NCBI GenBank assembly: GCA_964538565.1
Contig: CAZIGW010000141.1
Coordinates: forward strand, 1 to 25,946
Source of the DNA: CAYVBN01 sp964538565
GTDB taxonomy: Bacteria > Pseudomonadota > Alphaproteobacteria > Rhizobiales > Xanthobacteraceae
Direction of reading: 5' to 3'
Length of the DNA stretch: 25,946 nucleotides
The notes beneath the pieces are model-generated. The model searched no databases, was not told the origin of the DNA, and was given only the letters and a program-made list of their open reading frames with translations. Below are positions 1-6,208 of this stretch, in pieces (position 1 is the first letter of the stretch; each line of letters opens with the position of its first letter). The position numbers were made by a program, and so were the translations under genes.

Positions 1-480
1 AAGGCGCGGCGGCCGCGTGCCGCCGAACGCGAGCCGGGCAAGCCGGCGCACCCGGTAAGCCGCACCAGCCGCAAGGAATCCGCGTCGCCCGGCGGCAATG
101 GCGCCAGAGCGGTGGACGAGGAAGCCAAACTGCGCGGCTACGCCACCTCGGCGGAACAGGCGAAAGCCCCGCCCGCGGTCGAGCCGGCGAACGCGCCCGT
201 TTCGGCGGCGGCCAGCGAGTCCGCTCCCGCCGCGCCGCGGCCGGCCGCCGCATCAATCGAGCCCGCCCCCGGGACAACGACGCCCGCGGCGGATTCGGGC
301 GCGGCGACGGCGAGCGATCCGGGATCCGGTGCGGCGGCGCCCGCCCCGGCGAATGAGACGACCGCCGCGCCGTCAGCGGCGGTCAACACGGCGCCCACGG
401 GATCGCCGCAAGGCCCCGCGACGGCTGCCGAGCCCGCCGCCACGCCGGAGCGCGAGGACAAGCCCAGCCCGGCGAACTGA
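1..480 (+). CDS. C-terminal part of an unidentified protein with an Ala/Pro-rich tail (5' partial)
   Basis: The reading frame is open from the first base to a TGA at 478-480, so this is the last 159 residues of a gene that starts outside the window. The first ~35 residues are rich in Arg, Lys, Ser and Pro. A short normal-looking stretch follows (VDEEAKLRGYATSAEQAKAPP, about residues 38-58), and the rest is a low-complexity Ala/Pro/Thr/Ser tail ending EREDKPSPAN. Third codon positions are strongly G/C in this frame, which favours it over the Arg/Pro-rich frame and the antisense frame across the same bases. No catalytic motif or membrane segment is visible. I do not recognise the family. Such tails are common as disordered linkers in envelope or nucleic-acid-binding proteins, but the sequence does not decide this. 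The gene converges on rplI. Confidence 0.6.
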   Translation, partial: KARRPRAAEREPGKPAHPVSRTSRKESASPGGNGARAVDEEAKLRGYATSAEQAKAPPAVEPANAPVSAAASESAPAAPRPAAASIEPAPGTTTPAADSGAATASDPGSGAAAPAPANETTAAPSAAVNTAPTGSPQGPATAAEPAATPEREDKPSPAN

Positions 481-492
481 GCCTTTCCGGCC

Positions 493-581
493 TTGATGGA
501 ACCAAAGCCGAGGCTCCGTGGCCTTGCTCTGACGCGTTTTCTTCACGCGAACCGATACTCACTTCGCGCGAAAACGCTCTA
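493..581 (-). repeat. Dispersed palindromic repeat, copy 1 (full form)
   Basis: Read on the minus strand, the element begins TAGAGCGTTTTCGCGCGAAG and ends near a small TTGGTTCCATCAA block. It can fold: GCGTTTTC (534-541) pairs with GAAAACGC (570-577), and inside that CGCGAA (546-551) pairs with TTCGCG (563-568). A 23-bp block (532-554) is identical to 3327-3349 in copy 2. Its leading TAG is the stop codon of rplI. I recognise this type of sequence as an abundant dispersed repeat of Hyphomicrobiales genomes. It lies between two convergent genes and may also act as a transcription end or RNA stabiliser, which is inference. Confidence 0.75.
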
Positions 582-1193
582 TGCCGTCTTCGGCGCCTCG
601 GCTTCCGTCTGCGGCTCGCCGCCGAGCCCGCTCGCCTGCGGATTCTCGAAGAACGCCTCGGCGGCGGCGCGGGCGGCCTCGGCCTCCTCCTCGGCCTCTT
701 CGCGGCGCACCGTGACGTCCTCGCCGCGCGCGAGACGTTCGGCTTCCTCGGCGCTGCGTGCGACATTGACGGTGATCGTGACTTCGACCTCGGGATGGAG
801 CGCGACCGGGACCTTGTGCAGGCCGATCGACTTGATCGGCGCGTTGAGGGCGATCTGGTTGCGGTTCAGACTGAAGCCGGCCTCGCTGAGCACGGCGACG
901 AGGTCGCGCGGGGACACCGAGCCGTAGAGCTGCCCGGTTTCGGACGCCTGGCGCAGCACGACGAAGCTCTGGCCGTCGAGCTTGGCCGCGACCTTCTCGG
1001 CCTCGCCGCGCATCTCGAGGTTGCGCGCCTCGAGCTGGGCCTTCATGCCTTCGAAGCGCGCCTTGTTGTCCTTCGTGGCGCGCAGCGCCTTGCCCTTCGG
1101 CAACAGATAATTGCGGGCAAACCCGTCCTTCACGCGGACGACATCACCCATCTGACCGAGCTTGGCCACGCGTTCCAGCAAGATCACTTCCAT
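579..1193 (-). CDS. rplI: 50S ribosomal protein bL9
   Basis: This is a structural protein of the large ribosomal subunit; bL9 binds 23S rRNA through its N domain and helps keep the reading frame. The 204-residue product opens MEVILLERVAKLGQMGDVV, followed by the bL9 signature GFARNYLLPKGKA (about residues 24-36), the long connecting helix and the C-terminal domain (VSPRDLVAVL onward). E. coli L9 has about 150 residues. The extra C-terminal ~50 residues are Glu/Ala-rich and typical of alphaproteobacterial L9. The ATG at 1193 is chosen because the family starts there and GGAG lies 8-9 nt upstream; an in-frame ATG 16 codons earlier would add an atypical extension. It is the last gene of the rpsF operon, and its TAG stop is the first triplet of a dispersed repeat. 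Confidence 0.97.
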   Translation of the reverse strand: MEVILLERVAKLGQMGDVVRVKDGFARNYLLPKGKALRATKDNKARFEGMKAQLEARNLEMRGEAEKVAAKLDGQSFVVLRQASETGQLYGSVSPRDLVAVLSEAGFSLNRNQIALNAPIKSIGLHKVPVALHPEVEVTITVNVARSAEEAERLARGEDVTVRREEAEEEAEAARAAAEAFFENPQASGLGGEPQTEAEAPKTA

Positions 1194-1247
1194 GACGGTT
1201 TCTCCATTGATGCTGTTCGTGTTGATCTTCGCATGGGGCAAATTTCT

Positions 1248-2213
1248 TCAGCGCGGCGGCGCGGCCTTGTTCGCAAGGCGCCCGCGCAGGTCGAACGCCG
1301 CATCGGCGAGGCCGAGAAGGGTGGCGGCGAGGATCGGCCACCCGAAGACGAACACGACCGAATAGGCGGCGGCGAGCACGACGCCGCGGCTTGCCCGCCC
1401 GCGCGTGATCGCGTGCAGCACAGCGAACCCGAGCAGGGCGTAGGCGATCAGAAGGCTCGCCGAGAAGATGCCGCACACGACGCCTGCGAGCCCCGGGAGC
1501 AGCGAGCCGGCGATCGAGAGGCCGACGAGACCCGGTGTGAACGTCGGGAACGTCATCTGCGACAGGTCGGGCCACGGCCGCTTGAGCCGTCCGGAGACGT
1601 TGACGATGCGGGCGGCGAGCCACAGGTTGAGGATCTGCGTGAGGGTGGACACGACGGCCGCGGCCGGCGGAACCACGAGCACGAGAAAGCGGACCAGCCG
1701 CTCCGGATCGCTCACGCCCGGCACCTCGACGGGCGAGCCGGCCGGCGCACTTGTTTCAATCCGCATGATGCGCTCGAAGGCGCGTTTCAGTCCGGCTTGA
1801 AAACTGTCGATGTCGAGACCGAAGTGCGGAATGGCCGAGACGACCACCAGCGCGCCGAGCCCCGCCGCCCAGACGACAAGCCGCCCGACCGGGTACCACT
1901 CGAGATCATGCGGCGAAGGCAGCGCGGCCGGCCGGGCCAGGAGCGCCAGATAGGAGAGCCACCACGCCGGCAATCCGACGCTCAGCAGGACCGCGACGAA
2001 GAACAACAGGCCGAACGCGACCGAGAGGCTTGCCGCCGATACGACGGCGCCGACCAGCGCCGCCCAATGGCTCCAGCCCAGCCCGGCGATCAGGATCGGC
2101 AGCGGCGACAGATAGAACAACAGGATCGAGACGAGCGACCCGGACGCGACCGAGGCGAACAGCAGCGCCGTCGCGGCGCCCGCGCCCAATCCGATCAGCA
2201 GAATCTGCACCAT
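1248..2213 (-). CDS. DUF2232 family integral membrane protein
   Basis: The 321-residue product is strongly hydrophobic, with about eight likely transmembrane helices. Clear ones are MVQILLIGLGAGAATALLFA at the N terminus, an Ala/Val-rich pair after IAGLGWSHWAALVG, VWAAGLGALVVVSAIP in the middle, LVLVVPPAAAVVSTLTQILNLW, and a final block around FGWPILAATLLGLADAAFDLRGR. This is the DUF2232 protein that sits between rpsR and rplI in many Hyphomicrobiales. Its biochemical role is unknown; resemblance to the YybS family of Gram-positives has been noted for DUF2232. The start at 2213 is preferred because the membrane domain begins there and GGGA lies upstream. The in-frame ATG at 2270 has no ribosome binding site and lies inside a hairpin. 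It is probably co-transcribed with rpsF and rpsR, although hairpins in the 136-nt gap upstream could lower its expression. Confidence 0.85.
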   Translation of the reverse strand: MVQILLIGLGAGAATALLFASVASGSLVSILLFYLSPLPILIAGLGWSHWAALVGAVVSAASLSVAFGLLFFVAVLLSVGLPAWWLSYLALLARPAALPSPHDLEWYPVGRLVVWAAGLGALVVVSAIPHFGLDIDSFQAGLKRAFERIMRIETSAPAGSPVEVPGVSDPERLVRFLVLVVPPAAAVVSTLTQILNLWLAARIVNVSGRLKRPWPDLSQMTFPTFTPGLVGLSIAGSLLPGLAGVVCGIFSASLLIAYALLGFAVLHAITRGRASRGVVLAAAYSVVFVFGWPILAATLLGLADAAFDLRGRLANKAAPPR

Positions 2214-2271
2214 CTCGAGCTGTCCCGCTTCGTCAGCGGTTAGAGACGGATCGTCGCCCGTCCCAACCATC

Positions 2272-2332
2272 GGCGCCGCGAACCGCGGCGCCTCGTCGAT
2301 GCACGTCGACGTGCGGTGGTCATCCGCCGCAC
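2272..2332 (-). other. Cluster of inverted repeats between rpsR and the DUF2232 gene
   Basis: Three symmetrical elements lie in 61 bp: GTGCGG (2311-2316) with CCGCAC (2327-2332); the perfect 14-bp palindrome GCACGTCGACGTGC (2301-2314); and GGCGCCGCG (2272-2280) with CGCGGCGCC (2284-2292) around a 3-nt loop. The first two overlap and are mutually exclusive as RNA hairpins. No T-run follows on the minus strand, so this is not a standard intrinsic terminator. Possible roles are an attenuator or RNA processing site that separates ribosomal-protein output from the membrane protein, or a DNA-binding site. Confidence 0.5.
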
Positions 2333-2349
2333 GGCATGGCCGCGTCCGT

Positions 2350-2595
2350 TCAGCGGATCACGTAGGGCAGCAGTCCGAGGAAGCGCGCGCGCTTGATGGC
2401 GCGGGCGAGCTCGCGCTGCTTCTTGGCCGACACCGCGGTGATGCGGCTCGGCACGATCTTGCCGCGCTCGGAAATATAGCGCTGCAGCAGCTTCACATCC
2501 TTGTAGTCGATCTTCGGCGCGTTCGCGCCGGAGAACGGACAGGTCTTGCGACGGCGGAAGAACGGGCGGCGCGCCGGAACCTGGGCAAAGCTCAT
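2350..2595 (-). CDS. rpsR: 30S ribosomal protein bS18
   Basis: This is a small-subunit ribosomal protein that binds 16S rRNA as a heterodimer with bS6. The 81-residue product shows the family core: RRPFFRRRKTCPFSG, then KIDYKDVKLLQRYISERGKI, then PSRITAVSAKKQRELARAIK, and the C terminus ARFLGLLPYVIR. The ATG at 2595 is chosen because GGAG sits 8 nt upstream. An in-frame GTG at 2604 would overlap the rpsF stop but has its Shine-Dalgarno sequence directly against it. The gene follows rpsF after 5 nt, so the two partners are made from one transcript. Confidence 0.97.
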   Translation of the reverse strand: MSFAQVPARRPFFRRRKTCPFSGANAPKIDYKDVKLLQRYISERGKIVPSRITAVSAKKQRELARAIKRARFLGLLPYVIR

Positions 2596-2600
2596 GATGC

Positions 2601-3044
2601 TCACTCCTCCGTCGGCTCGGCGATTTCGGCTTCATCGCGGCCGCGCGGTCCGTCGCGGTCACGCCGGCGATCGCCACGATCTATCCGCTCGCCGCGCCGA
2701 TCGTCACGATCCCGGTCGCGATCGGATTTGCGCATCATCGCCGAAGGCTCCGCCTCGAGCTCTTCCACGCGCACGGTGAGGGCGCGCAGCACGTCCTCGT
2801 TGATGCGCTCCTGGCGTTCGACTTCGCTCACCGCGGCCGCCGGCGCCTCGATGTTGAGCAGCGTGAAATGCGCCTTGCGGTTCTTGCGAATGCGGAAGGA
2901 GAGGGACTTCACGCCCCAGTATTCGGTCTTGCGGACCTGGCCGCCCATCTGCTCGATGACGGCCTTGTATTGGTTGGTAAGGTCCTCGACCTGCTGCGCC
3001 GAGAGGTCCTGGCGCGCAAGATAGACGTGCTCGTAGAGCGGCAT
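2601..3044 (-). CDS. rpsF: 30S ribosomal protein bS6 with R/D-rich tail
   Basis: This small-subunit ribosomal protein is the partner of bS18. The 147-residue product opens MPLYEHVYLARQDLS; the ferredoxin-like core carries GGQVRKTEYWGVKSLSFRIR (about 34-53) and HFTLLNIEAPAAAV (59-72). Residues 105-147 form a mixed-charge tail of repeated Arg/Asp units (SDRDRDRDDRRGERIDRGDR and on), ending EPTEE. E. coli S6 also has an acidic tail, which RimK extends with glutamate; whether this one is modified is unknown. The ATG at 3044 is the family start, with GGAAAGG upstream; an in-frame ATG at 3065 would add seven atypical residues. It is the first gene of the operon, with a good promoter at 3234-3261 and a leader of roughly 180 nt. 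Confidence 0.97.
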   Translation of the reverse strand: MPLYEHVYLARQDLSAQQVEDLTNQYKAVIEQMGGQVRKTEYWGVKSLSFRIRKNRKAHFTLLNIEAPAAAVSEVERQERINEDVLRALTVRVEELEAEPSAMMRKSDRDRDRDDRRGERIDRGDRRRDRDGPRGRDEAEIAEPTEE

Positions 3045-3149
3045 GGGACTGCCTTTCCGGTTCATCCTCGATCGTCTCGCCCGGCGCTAAGCCCTTCGTG
3101 CCCTTCGGGAAAGGCTCGAAAGTCTAGGAAGGCGGGAACACGGGACGCC

Positions 3150-3187
3150 GGACCATCGGTCCTGCCGGAACCGTGGACCTGCCACGG
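3150..3187 (-). promoter_or_regulatory. Structured 5' leader of rpsF (candidate S6:S18 autoregulatory site)
   Basis: On the rpsF transcript two perfect hairpins follow each other: CCGTGG/CCACGG with a 5-nt loop (3171-3187), then GGACC/GGTCC with a 3-nt loop (3150-3162), joined by a CCGG-containing linker. In many bacteria the S6:S18 complex represses its own mRNA by binding a leader hairpin that mimics its 16S site and displays a conserved CCG. The position and CCG-rich linkers fit, but I could not match the published consensus by eye. Confidence 0.35.
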
Positions 3188-3233
3188 CGACGGCCGTCCG
3201 TTCAGCTCCCGGCCGGGATCGAGCGGAGCCGGG

Positions 3234-3262
3234 GTTATACGGTTTTCCCGTGGAAATGCAAG
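3234..3262 (-). promoter_or_regulatory. Sigma-70-type promoter of the rpsF-rpsR-DUF2232-rplI operon
   Basis: On the minus strand, CTTGCAT (3262-3256) is followed after 16 nt by TATAAC (3239-3234), a 5/6 match to the -10 consensus. The -35 resembles the alphaproteobacterial CTTGAC form. Initiation would fall near 3227, giving a leader of about 180 nt before rpsF. Confidence 0.6.
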
Positions 3263-3302
3263 ACTTGGGACGGGATCGCCCGCGGGTTCGAGCGCCTGTC
3301 CA

Positions 3303-3365
3303 GCTTTGATGGAATCAAGGCCGGAAACGCGTTTTCTTCACGCGAACCGGTACCCAACCGCTCTA
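3303..3365 (-). repeat. Dispersed palindromic repeat, copy 2 (variant)
   Basis: This copy shares with copy 1 the identical block 3327-3349, the TTGAT-GGA-ATCAA mini-palindrome (3306-3318) and the TAGAGCG end (read on the minus strand). The GAAAACGC half of the outer stem is missing here, so this copy cannot form the full hairpin. Its TAG is the stop codon of the small gene at 3363-3620. Apart from this repeat and the rpsF promoter and leader, the 318-bp gap 3045-3362 shows no gene. Confidence 0.7.
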
Positions 3366-3620
3366 GGAGGCGGCCTGGGCGCCCTCGGGCGCCCCGGTCT
3401 TGGCCAGCGCGTTCAGGATCTCGGCCAGCTTGACGGCGAGCCGCACCCCCTCGCGGATCTGCGCGGCGTGCAACGGATCGGTCCCGGCGTTGAGCTTGCG
3501 CAGCTTGTTGAGCTCGGCCAGCAGGTGGTCGAGGTTCTGGGCGAGCAGCTGCTGGCGGAACGCATGATCGCGCCGCGCCCGCGCCAGGTCGGCGTCCGTC
3601 GCCAGTGCGAATTCGCCCAT
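3363..3620 (-). CDS. Small helical protein of unknown function (85 aa)
   Basis: The 85-residue product reads like a soluble all-helical protein: RARRDHAFRQQLLAQNLDHL, then LLAELNKLRKLNAGTDPLHA, then QIREGVRLAVKLAEILNALA and a short Ala/Gly tail. Leucine-rich heptad-like spacing suggests helical pairing or a coiled coil. There is no signal peptide, membrane segment or cysteine motif. The ATG at 3620 has GGGAG about 9 nt upstream. I recall similar short proteins near rpsF/fabD in related bacteria but cannot name a family or function. It sits alone on its strand, facing away from fabD and upstream of rpsF, with 318 bp and its own repeat in between. Its TAG stop is the edge of that repeat, so the original C terminus may have differed. 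Confidence 0.7.
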   Translation of the reverse strand: MGEFALATDADLARARRDHAFRQQLLAQNLDHLLAELNKLRKLNAGTDPLHAAQIREGVRLAVKLAEILNALAKTGAPEGAQAAS

Positions 3621-3709
3621 GAGCCCGGTCTCCCGATTTCACGCGATCTTACCCAGCGGCAGTTGTCGCTTCGTTACCGCGAATGCCGGGCACTCCGGTG
3701 ACCCGCAAC

Positions 3710-3738
3710 TTGACAGGATCGACCTCGCGGTGTCTTAC
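3710..3738 (+). promoter_or_regulatory. Candidate promoter of fabD
   Basis: A perfect TTGACA (3710-3715, preceded by C as in the alphaproteobacterial CTTGAC form) is followed after 17 nt by TCTTAC (3733-3738), a weak -10. The ATG of fabD is 33 nt further on. The -35 and spacing are good; the -10 is poor. Confidence 0.4.
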
Positions 3739-3770
3739 GGCGCGTTTTCCGGGTGAGGGCATAAGGTCTT

Positions 3771-4715
3771 ATGGCAATTGCGTTCGTATTTCCCGGCCAG
3801 GGAAGCCAGGCGATCGGGATGGGAAAGGCGCTGGCGGAGCAATTTCCCGACGCGCGCGAGGTCTTCACCGAGGTGGATGACGCGCTCGGCGTGAAGCTGA
3901 CCGATGTCATGTGGAACGGACCGGCCGACGCGCTGACGTTGACCGAGAATGCGCAACCGGCGCTGCTCGCCGCGTCGATGGCGGCGATGCGCGTTCTCGA
4001 ACGCGAAGCCGGCGTCGCGCTCGCCCGCGATGCCGCCTTCGTGGCCGGGCATTCGCTCGGTGAATATTCGGCGCTTGCCGCCGCCGGGGCGCTCTCGCTT
4101 GCCGATGCGGCGCGGCTCGTGCGCATCCGCGGCCGCGCCATGCAGAAGGCGGTGCCGGTCGGCGTCGGTGCGATGGCGGCGCTGCTGGGTCTCGAATTCG
4201 AGGCCGCCGCGGCGGTCGCCGCCGAGGCCGCGCAGGGCCAGGTATGCCAGGCCGCGAACGACAACGGCGGCGGCCAGGTCGTCGTGTCGGGCGACAAGGC
4301 CGCGGTGGAACGCGCCGTCGAACTCGCCAAATCGCGCGGCGCCAAGCGCGCCATGATGCTGCCGGTCTCGGCGCCCTTCCATTGTGCCCTGATGCAGCCG
4401 GCCGCCGACGTGATGGCCCAGGCCCTCGCGGACGTGCGCGTGAAGGCGCCGGCCGTGCCGGTCGTCGCCAACGTGCTGGCCCGCCCGGTGACCGATCCGG
4501 CGGAGATCGTGCGCCGGCTCGTCGAGCAGGTCACCGGGACCGTGCGCTGGCGCGAGTCCGTGCTGTTCATGGCGCAGAACGGCGTTGAGACATTCTACGA
4601 GGTCGGCACCGGCAAGGTGCTGAGCGGACTCGTCAAGCGGATTGCCGCGGGCGCAAGCGGCATCGCCGTCGGGACGCCCGAGGACATCGCCGCGTTCAAG
4701 GCGGCGCGCGGTTGA
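3771..4715 (+). CDS. fabD: Malonyl-CoA:ACP transacylase
   Basis: This enzyme transfers malonate from malonyl-CoA to the phosphopantetheine of ACP, supplying the extender unit of type II fatty acid synthesis in the cytosol. The 314-residue length fits the family. Visible motifs are the N-terminal FVFPGQGSQAIGMG, the active-site GHSLGEYSA with Ser95, and APFHCALM with His204, matching the Ser92/His201 pair of E. coli FabD. GTGKVLSGLVKR near the C terminus is also typical. The ATG at 3771 gives the family N terminus directly and has an AAGG upstream. It is the first gene of a fabD-fabG-acpP-fabF cluster, and fabG starts 19 nt after its stop, so the two are probably co-transcribed. Confidence 0.97.
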   Translation: MAIAFVFPGQGSQAIGMGKALAEQFPDAREVFTEVDDALGVKLTDVMWNGPADALTLTENAQPALLAASMAAMRVLEREAGVALARDAAFVAGHSLGEYSALAAAGALSLADAARLVRIRGRAMQKAVPVGVGAMAALLGLEFEAAAAVAAEAAQGQVCQAANDNGGGQVVVSGDKAAVERAVELAKSRGAKRAMMLPVSAPFHCALMQPAADVMAQALADVRVKAPAVPVVANVLARPVTDPAEIVRRLVEQVTGTVRWRESVLFMAQNGVETFYEVGTGKVLSGLVKRIAAGASGIAVGTPEDIAAFKAARG

Positions 4716-4734
4716 TGGCAGAAAGGACGCAACC

Positions 4735-5472
4735 ATGTTCGACCTCACCGGCAAGACCGCGCTCGTGACCGGGGCGACCGGGGGCATCGGGCGCGCCATT
4801 GCCCGTGCGCTGCACGCACAGGGCGCGACGGTGGCGATATCCGGAACCCGCCGCGAGGCGCTCGATGCGCTCGCCGCCGAGCTTGGCGACCGGGTCCACG
4901 TGTTGCAGTGCAATCTCGCCGAGCGGGACGAGGTCGAGGCCCTGGTGCCGCGCGCCGAGGAGGCGATGCAGACGCTCGACATCCTGGTCAACAACGCCGG
5001 GATCACGCGCGACAATATCTTCATGCGGCTCAAGGACGAGGACTGGGATCAGGTGATCGCGGTCGACCTGACGGCGGGATTTCGACTCGCGCGCGCGGCG
5101 GTGCGCGGCATGATGCGGCGGCGCTTCGGCCGCATCGTCGGCATCACGTCGGTGGTGGGCGTGACCGGCAACGCGGGCCAAGGGAACTATGCGGCCGCCA
5201 AGGCCGGCATGATCGGCATGAGCAAGGCGCTCGCGCAGGAAGTCGCTTCGCGCGGCGTGACGGTGAATTGCGTCGCGCCCGGCTTCATCGACACCGCCAT
5301 GACGGTGGGGCTCGGCGACAAACTGCGGGAGGCACTGCTCGGCCGGATACCGGCCGGCAAGCTCGGAACGTCCGAGGACGTCGCCGCCGCGGTGGTCTAT
5401 CTGGCATCCGCGGAGGCCGCCTACGTGACCGGCCAGACGCTGCATGTGAACGGCGGAATGGCCATGATTTGA
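4735..5472 (+). CDS. fabG: 3-oxoacyl-ACP reductase
   Basis: This enzyme uses NADPH to reduce 3-ketoacyl-ACP to 3-hydroxyacyl-ACP in fatty acid elongation. It is a 245-residue classical short-chain dehydrogenase. The cofactor loop TGATGGIGRA lies at the N terminus, LVNNAGITRDN in the middle, and the catalytic residues are Ser139, Tyr152 and Lys156 (in GQGNYAAAKAGMIG), one off the E. coli FabG numbering. VNCVAPGFIDTAMT and the C-terminal GQTLHVNGGMAMI are typical of FabG rather than of general SDRs. The ATG at 4735 follows AAAGGA with good spacing. Position between fabD and acpP supports the assignment. Confidence 0.96.
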   Translation: MFDLTGKTALVTGATGGIGRAIARALHAQGATVAISGTRREALDALAAELGDRVHVLQCNLAERDEVEALVPRAEEAMQTLDILVNNAGITRDNIFMRLKDEDWDQVIAVDLTAGFRLARAAVRGMMRRRFGRIVGITSVVGVTGNAGQGNYAAAKAGMIGMSKALAQEVASRGVTVNCVAPGFIDTAMTVGLGDKLREALLGRIPAGKLGTSEDVAAAVVYLASAEAAYVTGQTLHVNGGMAMI

Positions 5473-5715
5473 GGGAGATAAATGGTCGCGGGGGTATCTC
5501 TTCGCGGCCTGCCGCCGTGCTGGCCAAGCGGGGGGAAGTATGATAACCGACACCCCGGCTTGGCTGAACGACACAAGTGGAGCGGGCTGGGGCTTTGGCG
5601 AACCGCTTTCAACCCGTGCGCGATCCGCTGACGTCAACCACGACGGGGGGCCGTGCCGCGATGATCGTCTATCGCATGGCCGGTCGAGCCAATTCCTGAG
5701 CAAGAGGTTGCAACG

Positions 5716-5955
5716 ATGAGTGACATTGGCGAGCGGGTGAAGAAGATCGTCGTGGAGCATTTGGGCGTCGAGCCCGACAAGGTGACGGAGACGGCGAGCT
5801 TCATCGACGACCTCGGCGCCGACAGCCTCGACACGGTCGAACTGGTGATGGCCTTCGAGGAAGAGTTCGGATGCGAGATTCCGGACGATGCGGCCGAGAC
5901 GATCCTCACCGTCGGCGATGCCATCAAGTTCCTGGAAAAGAACGCCAAGAGCTGA
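5716..5955 (+). CDS. acpP: Acyl carrier protein
   Basis: This small acidic four-helix protein carries growing acyl chains on a 4'-phosphopantetheine arm. The 79-residue product has the attachment motif GADSLDTVELVMAFEEEF with Ser37 as the modified residue, and the family start MSDIGERVKKIV. AAGAGG lies upstream of the ATG. The 243-nt gap after fabG includes a TATGAT (5539-5544) that could be a -10 element, but no good -35 accompanies it. A strong hairpin follows the gene at 6026-6047. A separate transcript would fit the high ACP levels cells need. Confidence 0.98.
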   Translation: MSDIGERVKKIVVEHLGVEPDKVTETASFIDDLGADSLDTVELVMAFEEEFGCEIPDDAAETILTVGDAIKFLEKNAKS

Positions 5956-6025
5956 CGTCCGCTGCCGCGGCCCCGTTCTTCTCGGACGGCGGGACCGCAA
6001 CAGGCGCGGGGTGATCTTGGTCGAA

Positions 6026-6047
6026 GGCCGCGCCGGTCGGCGCGGCC
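6026..6047 (+). terminator. Hairpin downstream of acpP, probable terminator
   Basis: A perfect 9-bp stem GGCCGCGCC/GGCGCGGCC with a 4-nt loop is followed by GTTCCGTT, a weak T-rich tract. It lies about 70 nt after the acpP stop. It could end or reduce transcription before fabF. Confidence 0.5.
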
Positions 6048-6208
6048 GTTCCGTTATCGTAGTATCGTGACGTGACGGATCGTGCCGCGGCATTTCTCCG
6101 GCGAGCCGCTCAGGAAACCGGAGGCCGCGTCGAAATTGACACTTTCACCGCTGCGGAGGCCCGGCCAGATGGAGAGGGCTGCGGCACCGCTGCAAACAGG
6201 ATGAACGG

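Noticed and set aside
98..496. Arg/Pro-rich plus-strand frame near the left edge
   Set aside because: Its composition is what a frame-shifted Ala/Pro-rich gene gives. The frame ending at 480 has the expected third-position bias and is open to the window edge.
3735..5033. Long minus-strand open frame opposite fabD and fabG
   Set aside because: It is the antisense of two well-identified genes. In GC-rich DNA such open shadows are common, and its product is repetitive Ser/Arg/His-rich without any domain.
6136..6141. Perfect TTGACA upstream of fabF
   Set aside because: No acceptable -10 lies 16-18 nt downstream (GC-rich sequence there), so a promoter is not called.
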